Assembly: GCA_964588705.1 (NCBI GenBank)
Contig: CAZPQV010000010.1
Location: forward strand, 1 to 48,861
Direction of reading: 5' to 3'
Length of the DNA stretch: 48,861 nt
Source: CAZPQV01 sp964588705
GTDB taxonomy: Bacteria; Bacteroidota; Bacteroidia; Flavobacteriales; Weeksellaceae
In this document: positions 33,357 to 41,197 of the stretch, piece after piece
How the letters are laid out: each line of letters opens with the position of its first letter
Numbering within the stretch: position 1 is the first letter of the stretch
Program-made: the position numbers and the translations under genes
Notes under the pieces: generated by a model
What the model was told of the DNA's origin: nothing
Database searches by the model: none
What the model saw: the letters and a program-made list of their open reading frames with translations, nothing else

Positions 33357-34090
33357 CACTCATCATATCAGCACTCGGACTTGGATTCGCAACCGGATTC
33401 CACTGTATAGGAATGTGCGGACCAATTGCGTTGTCATTAGGACTTACAAAGAGTCAGGCGGTTAATTTCCATCTTCAGAACCTCACCTATCAGTTTGGCA
33501 GAATCGTTACCTATTCGTTGATGGGAGCGGTTTTAGGAATTGTCGGAAAAGGGTTTGAAATGGCAGGATTTCAGAAATACCTTACCATCGCTGTCGGAGT
33601 AATGCTGATTGTGATGGCTGTATTTTCTTTTGGTGGAAAAGACTTTGCATCAAAAGTGCCTTTCCTTTCAAAATTTTTGCTGAAAGTGAAAATGTCTCTT
33701 GCCAATCTTCTTCAAAAACCGGATTATAAATCAAGATTTTTAACGGGAATTTTAAACGGATTTCTTCCTTGCGGAATGGTTTATATGGCGCTCACAGCAT
33801 CGCTGGCAGCCGGAGGAATTTGGCAAAGCGCACTGTTCATGTCGCTTTTCGGTTTAGGTACACTTCCTTTTATGTTTGCTGTTGTAGTTGCCGGAAATAT
33901 GATGACACAGGCATTCAGACTGAAAGTTCTGAAAATCATTCCTGTTCTGATGATTGTTCTTGGAGGTCTTTTCATCCTTCGCGGACTGGAACTTGGTATT
34001 CCATATATTTCGCCTAAAGGAGAAGCGCTGCACATCATTCATAATGATTCGGAGCAGCATCAACAAGGAGATCATTCAACCTGTCATTAA
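33347..34090 (+). CDS. TauE/SafE-like membrane protein of the cbb3 cluster
   Basis: A 247-residue protein with about six membrane helices. The start carries GFATGFHCIGMCGPIALSLG, a HCxGMCGP motif typical of the heavy-metal-linked group of the sulfite exporter TauE/SafE family that sits next to cbb3 oxidase genes. A later segment GFLPCGMVYMALTASLA repeats the CG pattern. The C-terminus is rich in histidine (HIIHNDSEQHQQGDHSTCH), which could bind metal. A role in copper delivery is likely by association; this is inference. A terminator closes the cluster at 34116-34141. Confidence 0.88.
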   Translation: MEIALIISALGLGFATGFHCIGMCGPIALSLGLTKSQAVNFHLQNLTYQFGRIVTYSLMGAVLGIVGKGFEMAGFQKYLTIAVGVMLIVMAVFSFGGKDFASKVPFLSKFLLKVKMSLANLLQKPDYKSRFLTGILNGFLPCGMVYMALTASLAAGGIWQSALFMSLFGLGTLPFMFAVVVAGNMMTQAFRLKVLKIIPVLMIVLGGLFILRGLELGIPYISPKGEALHIIHNDSEQHQQGDHSTCH

Positions 34091-34115
34091 TCATTCAAAA
34101 GAAAAACTTACTTAT

Positions 34116-34141
34116 GCCGTTCAGAAATGAGCGGCTTTTTC
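34116..34141 (+). terminator. Terminator of the cbb3 accessory genes
   Basis: GCCGTTCA pairs with TGAGCGGC (one wobble) closed by a GAAA tetraloop at 34124-34127, followed by five T. Confidence 0.9.
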
Positions 34142-34147
34142 ATATTT

Positions 34148-34155
34148 TAACTTTG
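34148..34155 (+). promoter_or_regulatory. Candidate -7 element of the lipoprotein gene at 34203
   Basis: TAACTTTG, 47 bases before the ATG. No TTG at the usual distance; the upstream space is taken by the terminator. Confidence 0.45.
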
Positions 34156-34202
34156 GTATTTTATTTGAATCTAACTGATGACATTACAAAAAATATCAAG
34201 GA

Positions 34203-34997
34203 ATGATAAAAAAAATTGCACTCTGGATTTTTGCTTTAGCAATTATAGTTCTTCAGAGTTGTTCAGTAAATACCGAAACTACTTACTATAAAGATTCTGC
34301 CACAAGTATGGAATCTAATATTTTGGTTGACCGTTCTATGCTCGGAATGCTTTCGATGATGGATGGCGCTGACAAAGTCAAAGAAAAGAGTGATATCGAT
34401 TTCAAGAACCTTACAACGGAATGGAAAAGTTTATATGATATTCAGAAGACCGGAAGAGTTGTTCTGAACAGTGATTCGGCAAAAGCATTGAAAAAAATGT
34501 ATATGAAGCTGAATAAGCAGAACGGTGAAATCACAGGAATTGCACTGAAATACGATAAACTTTTGCCTAAAGAAGTGGCAAGTCTTTTCGCCCAACAAAA
34601 ACATCTTGAAAAGGTTCCTTTACAAAACATTGGAAGTTGGAACGGAAACAAACTAACCATAGACACCGAAAAGTTTAACGTTACCGAAATGCTGACTGAA
34701 ATTCAGAAAGTAAAACCTGAAGAAAACAATGGTAAACCGATGAGCAAAACCGATTCCGTAGAAGCTTATGGAAGACAAATGGCTGCAGGAATGGTTGGTA
34801 TGATGAAGATGTTTAATATGAATTTCAACAGTACTCTGAAATTCCAAAAACCAATAAAATCCATCGAAGGAAAACACGATTTTGTAGAACAGATCGATAA
34901 AAACACCATAAAAATAAACGTGAGAACCGCCGACCTCTGGGATGAAGGCAAAAACCTAAAAAACAAGGATAAGAAAATTGTGATTACAACTGAATAA
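34203..34997 (+). CDS. Lipoprotein of unknown function
   Basis: A 264-residue protein with signal and lipobox (IVLQSCSVN near residue 20), so anchored in the outer or inner membrane. It is rich in methionine, lysine and asparagine, including MLSMMDGADK and AAGMVGMMKMFNMNF. No known domain is recognised. It stands as a single gene with its own candidate promoter and terminator (35001-35029), in front of the convergent serS. Nothing links it to the cbb3 cluster other than proximity. Confidence 0.75.
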   Translation: MIKKIALWIFALAIIVLQSCSVNTETTYYKDSATSMESNILVDRSMLGMLSMMDGADKVKEKSDIDFKNLTTEWKSLYDIQKTGRVVLNSDSAKALKKMYMKLNKQNGEITGIALKYDKLLPKEVASLFAQQKHLEKVPLQNIGSWNGNKLTIDTEKFNVTEMLTEIQKVKPEENNGKPMSKTDSVEAYGRQMAAGMVGMMKMFNMNFNSTLKFQKPIKSIEGKHDFVEQIDKNTIKINVRTADLWDEGKNLKNKDKKIVITTE

Positions 34998-35000
34998 AGA

Positions 35001-35029
35001 AAACCACCGAGATTTTGGTGGTTTTTTTT
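35001..35029 (+). terminator. Intrinsic terminator of the lipoprotein gene
   Basis: AAACCACC (35001-35008) pairs with GGTGGTTT (35017-35024) with an 8-base loop and a T run to 35029. It starts just after the stop codon. Confidence 0.9.
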
Positions 35030-35097
35030 ATGATCATTAATAAATTAAGAATATTAAGTTTTTCGGCTTAATGTTCTAAACTGCTAAATGTTTTTTT

Positions 35098-35170
35098 GTA
35101 AGAACTTCACTTAGGTAAGTTCATTTATTAAAGAAGCTTTCAGTGAACAAGCCTAAGGTGTTTTTCTTAC
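35098..35170. repeat. Extended imperfect inverted repeat beside serS
   Basis: GTAAGAA (35098-35104), CAC, TTAGG and GTTCA on the left pair in order with TGAAC (35144-35148), CCTAA, GTG and TTCTTAC (35164-35170), with small internal loops. A further AAAG/CTTT pairing lies in the centre. It ends two bases from the serS stop. The bases 35030-35097 hold no recognised signal. Confidence 0.6.
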
Positions 35171-35172
35171 AG

Positions 35173-36444
35173 TTATGATATCATATCAAATCGTGCATAC
35201 TCTGCAATCTTAGCAGGAATTTTTATTCCTTCATCGGTCTGATTGTTTTCAAGCAAGGCCGCCATAATTCTTGGTAATGCCATTGCAGAACCGTTTAGTG
35301 TATGAACCAACTGTGCCTTTCCTTCGCCACCTTTATAACGACACTTCAAGCGATTCGCTTGGAATGTTTCGAAGTTGGAAACCGAACTTACTTCCAGCCA
35401 TTTCTCTTGTGCCGCACTCCAAACTTCAAAATCGTACGTCATCGCAGATGTGAATCCCATATCACCTCCGCAAAGTCTTAAAATCCTAAATGGAAGTTCA
35501 AGGTCGGTAAGAATACCTTTTACGTGTTCTACCATTTCCTCAAGCGCATTATAAGAGTTTTCCGGATGTTCAATCCTTACGATTTCTACTTTTTCGAATT
35601 GATGAAGACGGTTCAGTCCACGGACGTGAGCACCGTAACTTCCGGCTTCTCTTCGGTAGCACTGAGAAAAAGCAGTATTTTTTACAGGCAAATCTTTTTC
35701 ATCCAAAATAACATCTCTGTAAATATTGGTTACCGGAACTTCGGCTGTAGGAATTAAATATAAATCGTCGATACCAACGTGATACATTTGTCCTTCTTTA
35801 TCCGGAAGTTGACCTGTTCCATAACCGGATGCTTCGTTCACTACGTGTGGTGGATTCACTTCAAGATATCCGGCATCCACATTTTTATCCAAAAAATACT
35901 GAACCAATGCTCGCTGAAGTCTTGCACCTTTTCCTAAATATACCGGAAAACCTGCTCCTGCAATCTTTACACCCAATTCGAAATCAATCAGATTATATTT
36001 TTTTGCAAGTTCCCAATGAGGAATAGAGCCTGCGCCCAAACCTTCAACGTCGTGCGTCTGATAAACAATCTCATTATCTTCAGCAGCAACTCCGGCTTTC
36101 ACCAAATGATAAGGGATATTTGGAATCTGGTAAAGTATGTCCTGAAGTTTAGTTTCAACCTCATCCAGATTTTGCTTTAGATTCTGCGAATTTTCTTTGT
36201 ATTCGGAGGTTTTTGCTTTGGCTGCTTCTGCTTCATCTTTTTTGCCTTCCTTCATCAGCAAGCCGATTTCTTTGGAAATCTTGTTCATCTGAGCCAGATT
36301 TTCATCCAGATCAAACTGAAGTTTTTTTCTTTCATCATCCAGAGCAATGGCTTCGTTCACCAATTCTGTCTGTTTGAAGTTTCTTTTATTCAACCCTTCC
36401 AAAACGCGTTCTTTATTCTCGCGCAGAAAATTTACCTGTAACAT
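35173..36444 (-). CDS. serS: Seryl-tRNA synthetase
   Basis: A 423-residue class II aminoacyl-tRNA synthetase. The N-terminal long coiled-coil arm (about residues 30-105, rich in K, E and Q) contacts the tRNA. Catalytic motifs: motif 2 CYRREAGSYG, the FEKVEIVRIEHP segment, and motif 3 LNGSAMALPRIMAALLE. Standard length and layout. It uses its own candidate promoter at 36510-36517, with a hairpin (AATGATG/CATCATT, 36476-36497) in the leader. No operon partner. Confidence 0.97.
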   Translation of the reverse strand: MLQVNFLRENKERVLEGLNKRNFKQTELVNEAIALDDERKKLQFDLDENLAQMNKISKEIGLLMKEGKKDEAEAAKAKTSEYKENSQNLKQNLDEVETKLQDILYQIPNIPYHLVKAGVAAEDNEIVYQTHDVEGLGAGSIPHWELAKKYNLIDFELGVKIAGAGFPVYLGKGARLQRALVQYFLDKNVDAGYLEVNPPHVVNEASGYGTGQLPDKEGQMYHVGIDDLYLIPTAEVPVTNIYRDVILDEKDLPVKNTAFSQCYRREAGSYGAHVRGLNRLHQFEKVEIVRIEHPENSYNALEEMVEHVKGILTDLELPFRILRLCGGDMGFTSAMTYDFEVWSAAQEKWLEVSSVSNFETFQANRLKCRYKGGEGKAQLVHTLNGSAMALPRIMAALLENNQTDEGIKIPAKIAEYARFDMIS

Positions 36445-36509
36445 ATATCTGAAATGACATTAAATTAATAGTGAAAATGATGAGAAATCCCATCATTACA
36501 AATGCTTTA

Positions 36510-36517
36510 CAAATTTA
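36510..36517 (-). promoter_or_regulatory. Candidate -7 element of serS
   Basis: TAAATTTG on the minus strand, 65 bases before the ATG. No TTG at 17-23 bases. The leader includes a small hairpin at 36476-36497 whose role is not known. Confidence 0.45.
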
Positions 36518-36522
36518 AGAAA

Positions 36523-37014
36523 TTATTTTACGATAGTGATGATATTCTCCTTCCCTTCTTCCTTCTGGAAAATTGAACTGTCGTTGTAAAAAACCGATTT
36601 AATTTGAAAAATCTGAGGTGTCCAGTCGTAGAAAATTAACATCCGGTCTTCGACAATTTCTGAGGTCGTCGATGTTTTGTACTGAACCGCAATATCAGAT
36701 TTGTAGGTTTTATTAGTATCTGTTCCGCCATCTTCCAAAGTTCTTGTCGCTCCGGCAATATACTCGTGATAGTAAACTGAATCTTTGTCCACTTTTAAAG
36801 AAGTTCTTACTGAAACCCTGTCCTGCAACGCTCCCAAATCTTTAAACTCAATGGAATAAAATGTGCTGTCCATCGCTTTGTTCAGTAAATCATTGCCGGA
36901 AGCATCTTTTATATAAATTTTCAATATCTGATCGATTTTCTGAATATCACTTTCGCTCTCACCGCGACAGGAGAAAAGGACTAGAGATAATATGAAAAGT
37001 TTTATGAACTTCAT
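36523..37014 (-). CDS. Small lipoprotein of unknown function
   Basis: A 163-residue protein with an N-terminal signal and lipobox (SLVLFSCRGES near residue 16). The mature part has alternating charged and hydrophobic segments (FYSIEFKDLGALQDR, DSVYYHEYIAGATR), suggesting a beta-rich domain. No family was recognised. It lies 16 bases downstream of the flippase gene on the same strand, so cotranscription is possible, but no functional link is evident. Confidence 0.75.
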   Translation of the reverse strand: MKFIKLFILSLVLFSCRGESESDIQKIDQILKIYIKDASGNDLLNKAMDSTFYSIEFKDLGALQDRVSVRTSLKVDKDSVYYHEYIAGATRTLEDGGTDTNKTYKSDIAVQYKTSTTSEIVEDRMLIFYDWTPQIFQIKSVFYNDSSIFQKEEGKENIITIVK

Positions 37015-37030
37015 TGTGTAAAGATAAAGT

Positions 37031-38278
37031 TTATTTCATTTTTTTTAGGCTTATTGCCAACATCACAAATAAAAAAATACTATTGATGCTTATGGCTATA
37101 AACATACTGTAAACCATTCCCATTTCTCGATATAATGGCATTAGGATTAAAGAGGAAATAATTATTACTAACACAGAAATAATAGTGCCATAAGTTACAT
37201 AACTCATCTTGCCAATTGCCGATAAAAGATTTCCAAAGAAAACTTTGAAAAGCATACTGATTAAAAAAGTAATCAGAAAAACCGAAAACATTTTGGATAC
37301 ATAAAGATACCTTTCTCCAAAAAATAGACTGATAATCTGCTCTTTAAAAAAATATCCAAATAAAAAAATGAAAACACTAATCGGAATAAATATTTTGAAA
37401 TACTGTTTGATATAGTTTTTTATAAACTTTAAATTTTCACTGTTTGCAACAATCTTTGGATAATCGCTTTGAATAAAACTTTGGGTAAGAAAAATTACAT
37501 TTGCCGGAATAAGTATTGCAACTTTATACCCGGCGACGGAAGATTCGGTAAAAAAATAACTAAGCAACAAGATGTCTGCTGCAAACAAAAGATCTGTTCC
37601 AAAATTGGTAAACGAGGCATGTAAAGAAAACTTATAAACTTCACGTTTATCAAAAGAATAAAATTTTTCTTTCAGATTAAAATGCTTTTTATCCGTCCAA
37701 AATAATGTGAAATAAGGATGAATTGCAATTGCAATTAGATAGCCGTAAAAACCCCAAAGATAGCAGGCAACTGCCACTAATATTACTCCTATAGCAGCAT
37801 TATAAATATTAAGTGATGCAAATTTATTGTTCTGAAAATTGATTCTGAAAACAATTTGCTGATGCATAAATATTAAAAAACCAAACAGCCTGACTGCAAA
37901 TGCAACAAAAATTATAAAAATATCTTCGTATTTCCTAACAAAGAAAACACTGATAGAAATAAAAAAAACTGAAAGCAAAATCTGAAAATAAAATCCATCC
38001 CGAAACATGGTTGAGATGAATTTTCGTTTCTGGTTTTCATCTTTTACTAATGAACCATATCTTAAAAGTCCAACCGGTAAACCAAGCCCTGTAAATGGAG
38101 CAAACATCACAAAAACAGCAGGCACAATACTCAATAAACCAAATTCTTCTTTAGTTAGCAAACGAATTACAATAAGAGAAATAATGAAGGCCGATAACTT
38201 CTGAATAAAAAAAGATACAAAAACCAAGAATCCGTGATTTTTATAAAATTCTTTTAAAAAATTTATCAGCGTATGCAT
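37031..38278 (-). CDS. Polysaccharide flippase-like membrane protein (Wzx/MOP type)
   Basis: A 415-residue polytopic membrane protein with about 12 hydrophobic helices. The start LIVIRLLTKEEFGLLSIVPA matches the polysaccharide biosynthesis (Wzx-like) exporter family, members of which flip lipid-linked glycans. Other helices include SFFIQKLSAFIISLIVI and LAISLKKMK at the end. The coding sequence looks more AT-rich than its neighbours, which may hint at horizontal origin, but flippase genes are often AT-rich. No glycosyltransferases are adjacent, so its substrate is unknown. Alternative: another MOP-superfamily exporter. Confidence 0.82.
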   Translation of the reverse strand: MHTLINFLKEFYKNHGFLVFVSFFIQKLSAFIISLIVIRLLTKEEFGLLSIVPAVFVMFAPFTGLGLPVGLLRYGSLVKDENQKRKFISTMFRDGFYFQILLSVFFISISVFFVRKYEDIFIIFVAFAVRLFGFLIFMHQQIVFRINFQNNKFASLNIYNAAIGVILVAVACYLWGFYGYLIAIAIHPYFTLFWTDKKHFNLKEKFYSFDKREVYKFSLHASFTNFGTDLLFAADILLLSYFFTESSVAGYKVAILIPANVIFLTQSFIQSDYPKIVANSENLKFIKNYIKQYFKIFIPISVFIFLFGYFFKEQIISLFFGERYLYVSKMFSVFLITFLISMLFKVFFGNLLSAIGKMSYVTYGTIISVLVIIISSLILMPLYREMGMVYSMFIAISINSIFLFVMLAISLKKMK

Positions 38279-38328
38279 AGCAGAAAACGGATGTTTAAAG
38301 TAGTTTTTACAAATATAACTGAATTAAA

Positions 38329-38360
38329 AAACCCTTCCAAAATATAATCTGAAAGGGTTT
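38329..38360 (-). terminator. Terminator of the 38382-42145 run
   Basis: On the minus strand AAACCCTT (38360-38353) pairs with AAGGGTTT (38336-38329), with a T run after. It lies 21 bases past the stop of the last gene in the run. Confidence 0.82.
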
Positions 38361-38381
38361 CATATATTGGCTCTTAATGGT

Positions 38382-38873
38382 TTAGTCGACATAAATCCCT
38401 GCCCAACTTCTTCTTAAAGGCAGAAGAAAATCAGAAAGGAAACTTACATAAGTGGATTTTGAAAAATCGAAAACTTCAATATCTGTTGATAATTCTCCGT
38501 TTTTCAGTGCTTCTCTAAAATCGTGCAGTTTCATAGTTTTTACTTCCCCGTTTTCAACAAAGCTGGCCTTCATACGGTTGAAGAGTCCCAGTTGAAATTC
38601 GTCATCAATCTCACGCATGATACCATTCAGAGAATCAATAGAGCAACCAGATGCTGCTTCTTTTTCTTCGTCTACTGCAATAACGATAAACTGATTTCTT
38701 TCAACTTTGAAAGACGATGAAAGCGGCTTTCCGTGCGCAGCCCAACCGCCAAGAAAATCGTAAAGTTTTTCGGCAATCACTTTGCTTTCCTTTGCGCTGA
38801 AAGGTCTTGATGAAGGATAAATTAATACCCTGTAATCGTTGGTTTCAACAATATTTGATTCTTCAATTTTCAT
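38382..38873 (-). CDS. Conserved 163-residue orphan protein
   Basis: A soluble, slightly acidic protein without signal or membrane segments. Two central runs are notable: IAEKLYDFLGGWAAHGKPLS and FIVIAVDEEKEAASGCSIDS. I recall homologues being labelled ABC transporter ATPase, but there is no Walker A motif, ABC signature or Walker B motif here, so that label is not supported. Its start codon overlaps the stop of the 56-residue membrane gene (ATGA), indicating translational coupling. It is the last gene of the Fe-S cluster run. Function unknown. Confidence 0.8.
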   Translation of the reverse strand: MKIEESNIVETNDYRVLIYPSSRPFSAKESKVIAEKLYDFLGGWAAHGKPLSSSFKVERNQFIVIAVDEEKEAASGCSIDSLNGIMREIDDEFQLGLFNRMKASFVENGEVKTMKLHDFREALKNGELSTDIEVFDFSKSTYVSFLSDFLLPLRRSWAGIYVD

Positions 38874-39040
38874 TTTTCCTTGCTGTTTTTTAATCCGTTA
38901 ATTCCGACAATTAATATAAAAACGTTCGACAGAGCTGCCAAAATATAGCCTGTTGTCACTTCCCTTGTCAATAGATAAGTATTCACCAACAATAATAACG
39001 TTGAAACAATTATCAAAACTAAAGTAAGTGTTCTGTTCAT
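38870..39040 (-). CDS. 56-residue two-helix membrane protein
   Basis: A short gene encoding MNRTLTLVLIIVSTLLLLVN at the N-terminus, then TYLLTREVTTGYILAALSNV and FILIVGINGLKNSKEK. There are two hydrophobic segments of about 18-20 residues. Its ATG overlaps the TAA of the upstream Fe-S gene by one base (TAATG), and its TGA overlaps the next ATG by four (ATGA). These overlaps on both sides support it as a real gene despite its size. No family recognised; a membrane partner of the Fe-S proteins or of the 163-residue protein is possible. Confidence 0.75.
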   Translation of the reverse strand: MNRTLTLVLIIVSTLLLLVNTYLLTREVTTGYILAALSNVFILIVGINGLKNSKEK

Positions 39041-39822
39041 TACAGGTCTTCAGCTTCAGCCAAAAGCTCTGCAATATCTTTCACTTCAACATCTTCACTG
39101 TTGAAATGCTTCACGCCATCCGTCATCATCGTGTTGCAATACGGGCAACCGGTTGCAATGATATTTGGTTTTTCAGCCAATGCTTCTTCCGTTCTTTCAA
39201 CGTTGATGTCTTTATTTCCTTTTTCAGGTTCCTTCCACATTTGCGCACCTCCTGCTCCACAACACAATCCGTTGGATTTGCATCTTTTCATTTCAACCAG
39301 TTCCGCATCCAGTTTTTGCAGAAGCTGTCTTGGCGCTTCGTATTCGTCATTGGCACGTCCAAGATAACAAGGATCGTGGAACGTGATTTTTTTACCTTCA
39401 AATTTGCCACCTTCAATTTTTAGGCGACCTTCTGACATTAACTGTTTTAAAAACTGTGTATGGTGAACCACTTCGTATTTTCCACCTAAACTTGGATACT
39501 CATTTTTAATGGTATTGAAGCAGTGCGGACAAGCCGTAACGATTTTTGTAACGCCGTAAGCATTCAGAATTTCAATGTTGGTCATTGCCATCATCTGAAA
39601 CAGAAACTCATTTCCTGAACGTTTTGCGGGATCTCCGGTGCAGCTTTCTTCCTGCCCAAGAACCGCAAATTCAACATTTATATTATTTAAAATCTTGCAG
39701 AATGCTTTCGTGATTTTTTTCGCGCGGTCATCAAAACTTCCGGCGCAGCCTACCCAAAATAAAACTTCAGGCATTTTTCCTTCGGCAGCATATTCTGCCA
39801 TTGTTTTTACTTTGAAATCCAT
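39040..39822 (-). CDS. CCG-domain Fe-S protein (heterodisulfide reductase B/LutA-like)
   Basis: A 260-residue protein with two cysteine-rich CCG-type motifs: CPHCFNTIKNEYP with an upstream CxxxC region (FWVGCAGSFDDRA) and SNGLCCGAGGAQMW with ATGCPYCNTMM. Such domains bind a special 4Fe-4S centre in HdrB, GlpC, LutA and succinate dehydrogenase-like subunits. No membrane helix. It follows the membrane Fe-S protein by 28 bases, and together they could form a quinone-linked oxidoreductase. The substrate is not indicated. Confidence 0.88.
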   Translation of the reverse strand: MDFKVKTMAEYAAEGKMPEVLFWVGCAGSFDDRAKKITKAFCKILNNINVEFAVLGQEESCTGDPAKRSGNEFLFQMMAMTNIEILNAYGVTKIVTACPHCFNTIKNEYPSLGGKYEVVHHTQFLKQLMSEGRLKIEGGKFEGKKITFHDPCYLGRANDEYEAPRQLLQKLDAELVEMKRCKSNGLCCGAGGAQMWKEPEKGNKDINVERTEEALAEKPNIIATGCPYCNTMMTDGVKHFNSEDVEVKDIAELLAEAEDL

Positions 39823-39850
39823 GTTTATTATATGAATTTAATTAGTTTTA

Positions 39851-41185
39851 TTATTCAGAAGCCCAGTTCAAACGGTCTGCTTGGTTATACTGCCAAGGCG
39901 CTCCGTTGTTTTCAATATTATTGTTCATCACGTTCCATTCCTGCGGAGCAGAACTTTCTTCCATAATGAGATATCTTCTCATATCCACAATAATTGAAAG
40001 TGGGTCAATCAATACAGGGCATGCTTCCACACACGCATTACAAGTGGTGCAGGCACGCAACTCTTCTCTTGTAATATAATCGTCAAGAAGTTTTTTGCCG
40101 TCATCAACAAACTTTCCGTTCTTATTGATATTTTTTCCAACTTCTTCCAAACGGTCTCTCGTATCCATCATAATCTTACGAGGAGAAAGTTTCTTCCCTG
40201 TAATATTTGCCGGACAAACCGATGTGCATCGTCCACATTCCGTACAGGTATAAGCATTAAGTAGCTGAACCTGATTTAAATCGAAAATATCGCTCGCTCC
40301 AAACTTCTCAGGAACGGCGTTTGGATCTGCTTCAGGTGGTGCTGCATAAGGATCTGCATTTGGATCCATCATTAGTTTAATTTCCTTGGTTACAGATTCC
40401 AGATTATTAAGCTGTCCTTTCGGTTCAAGTTTTGCAAACCAAGTGTTCGGAAATGCAAATATGATGTGAAGATGTTTTGAGTAATAAAGATAGTTCATGA
40501 AGAACAGAATTCCCACAAAGTGGAACCACCATGCGGCACGCTCCGTAAATACCAAGAATGGCGTTCCGAACTGGAACCAGTCTATAATTGGCGCAAACAG
40601 CATTTCACTGATTGGGAAATATCCGTGTACAGGATTTACTCCGGCATTTTGAAGCAACAAATCTGCTGAATTCATTTTGAAGAAAGCCATCATCAACGCA
40701 AATTCAATGACTAGAATCCAGTTGGCATCGCGTTTTGGCCAGCCAAAAAGTTCTTTCATGGTAAGACGCTTCACACCGTAGAAATTTCTTCTGATAAAGA
40801 AAATAACCACTGCGATTACTACAAGCAATGCAAGAATTTCAAGCGTTGCTGTAAATGCTTTGTAAAGGGATTCTCCGATTACGGAAGCCAGAAAGCGGTG
40901 CGTTCCGAAAATACCGTCAACAATAATCTCAATAAGTTCGATATTGATGATTACAAAACCAACGTAAACAAACACGTGAAGCAAACCTGCAAGCGGCCTC
41001 GCTCCCATTTTACTTTGTCCGAGAGCAACGGTAGTCATGTTTGCCCAGCGTTCACTTTTTCGGTCAGAGCGGTTGATTTCCCTGCCTAATTTGATGTTTC
41101 TGTAGATTTCCATCAGACTTTTGTAGAAAAGCCCGAAACCGGCTACGAGCAGAACAACAAAAAGAATATTGTCAAGATACTGCAT
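39851..41185 (-). CDS. Membrane-bound Fe-S protein with haem-type helices (HdrC/NarI-like fusion)
   Basis: A 444-residue protein. Its first half has about five helices with conserved His (LLHVFVYVGFVIINIELIE and WWFHFVGILFFMNYLYYSKH), recalling cytochrome b subunits of the NarI type. The second half has a 4Fe-4S dicluster domain: CTECGRCTSVCP and CTTCNACVEACP. A proline- and aspartate-rich stretch (DPNADPYAAPPEADPNAVP) links the halves. Combined with the downstream CCG protein this gives the elements of a quinone-reactive electron carrier. It is 12 bases from the upstream MCE gene. Confidence 0.88.
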   Translation of the reverse strand: MQYLDNILFVVLLVAGFGLFYKSLMEIYRNIKLGREINRSDRKSERWANMTTVALGQSKMGARPLAGLLHVFVYVGFVIINIELIEIIVDGIFGTHRFLASVIGESLYKAFTATLEILALLVVIAVVIFFIRRNFYGVKRLTMKELFGWPKRDANWILVIEFALMMAFFKMNSADLLLQNAGVNPVHGYFPISEMLFAPIIDWFQFGTPFLVFTERAAWWFHFVGILFFMNYLYYSKHLHIIFAFPNTWFAKLEPKGQLNNLESVTKEIKLMMDPNADPYAAPPEADPNAVPEKFGASDIFDLNQVQLLNAYTCTECGRCTSVCPANITGKKLSPRKIMMDTRDRLEEVGKNINKNGKFVDDGKKLLDDYITREELRACTTCNACVEACPVLIDPLSIIVDMRRYLIMEESSAPQEWNVMNNNIENNGAPWQYNQADRLNWASE

Positions 41186-41197
41186 TATGATTGAGTT

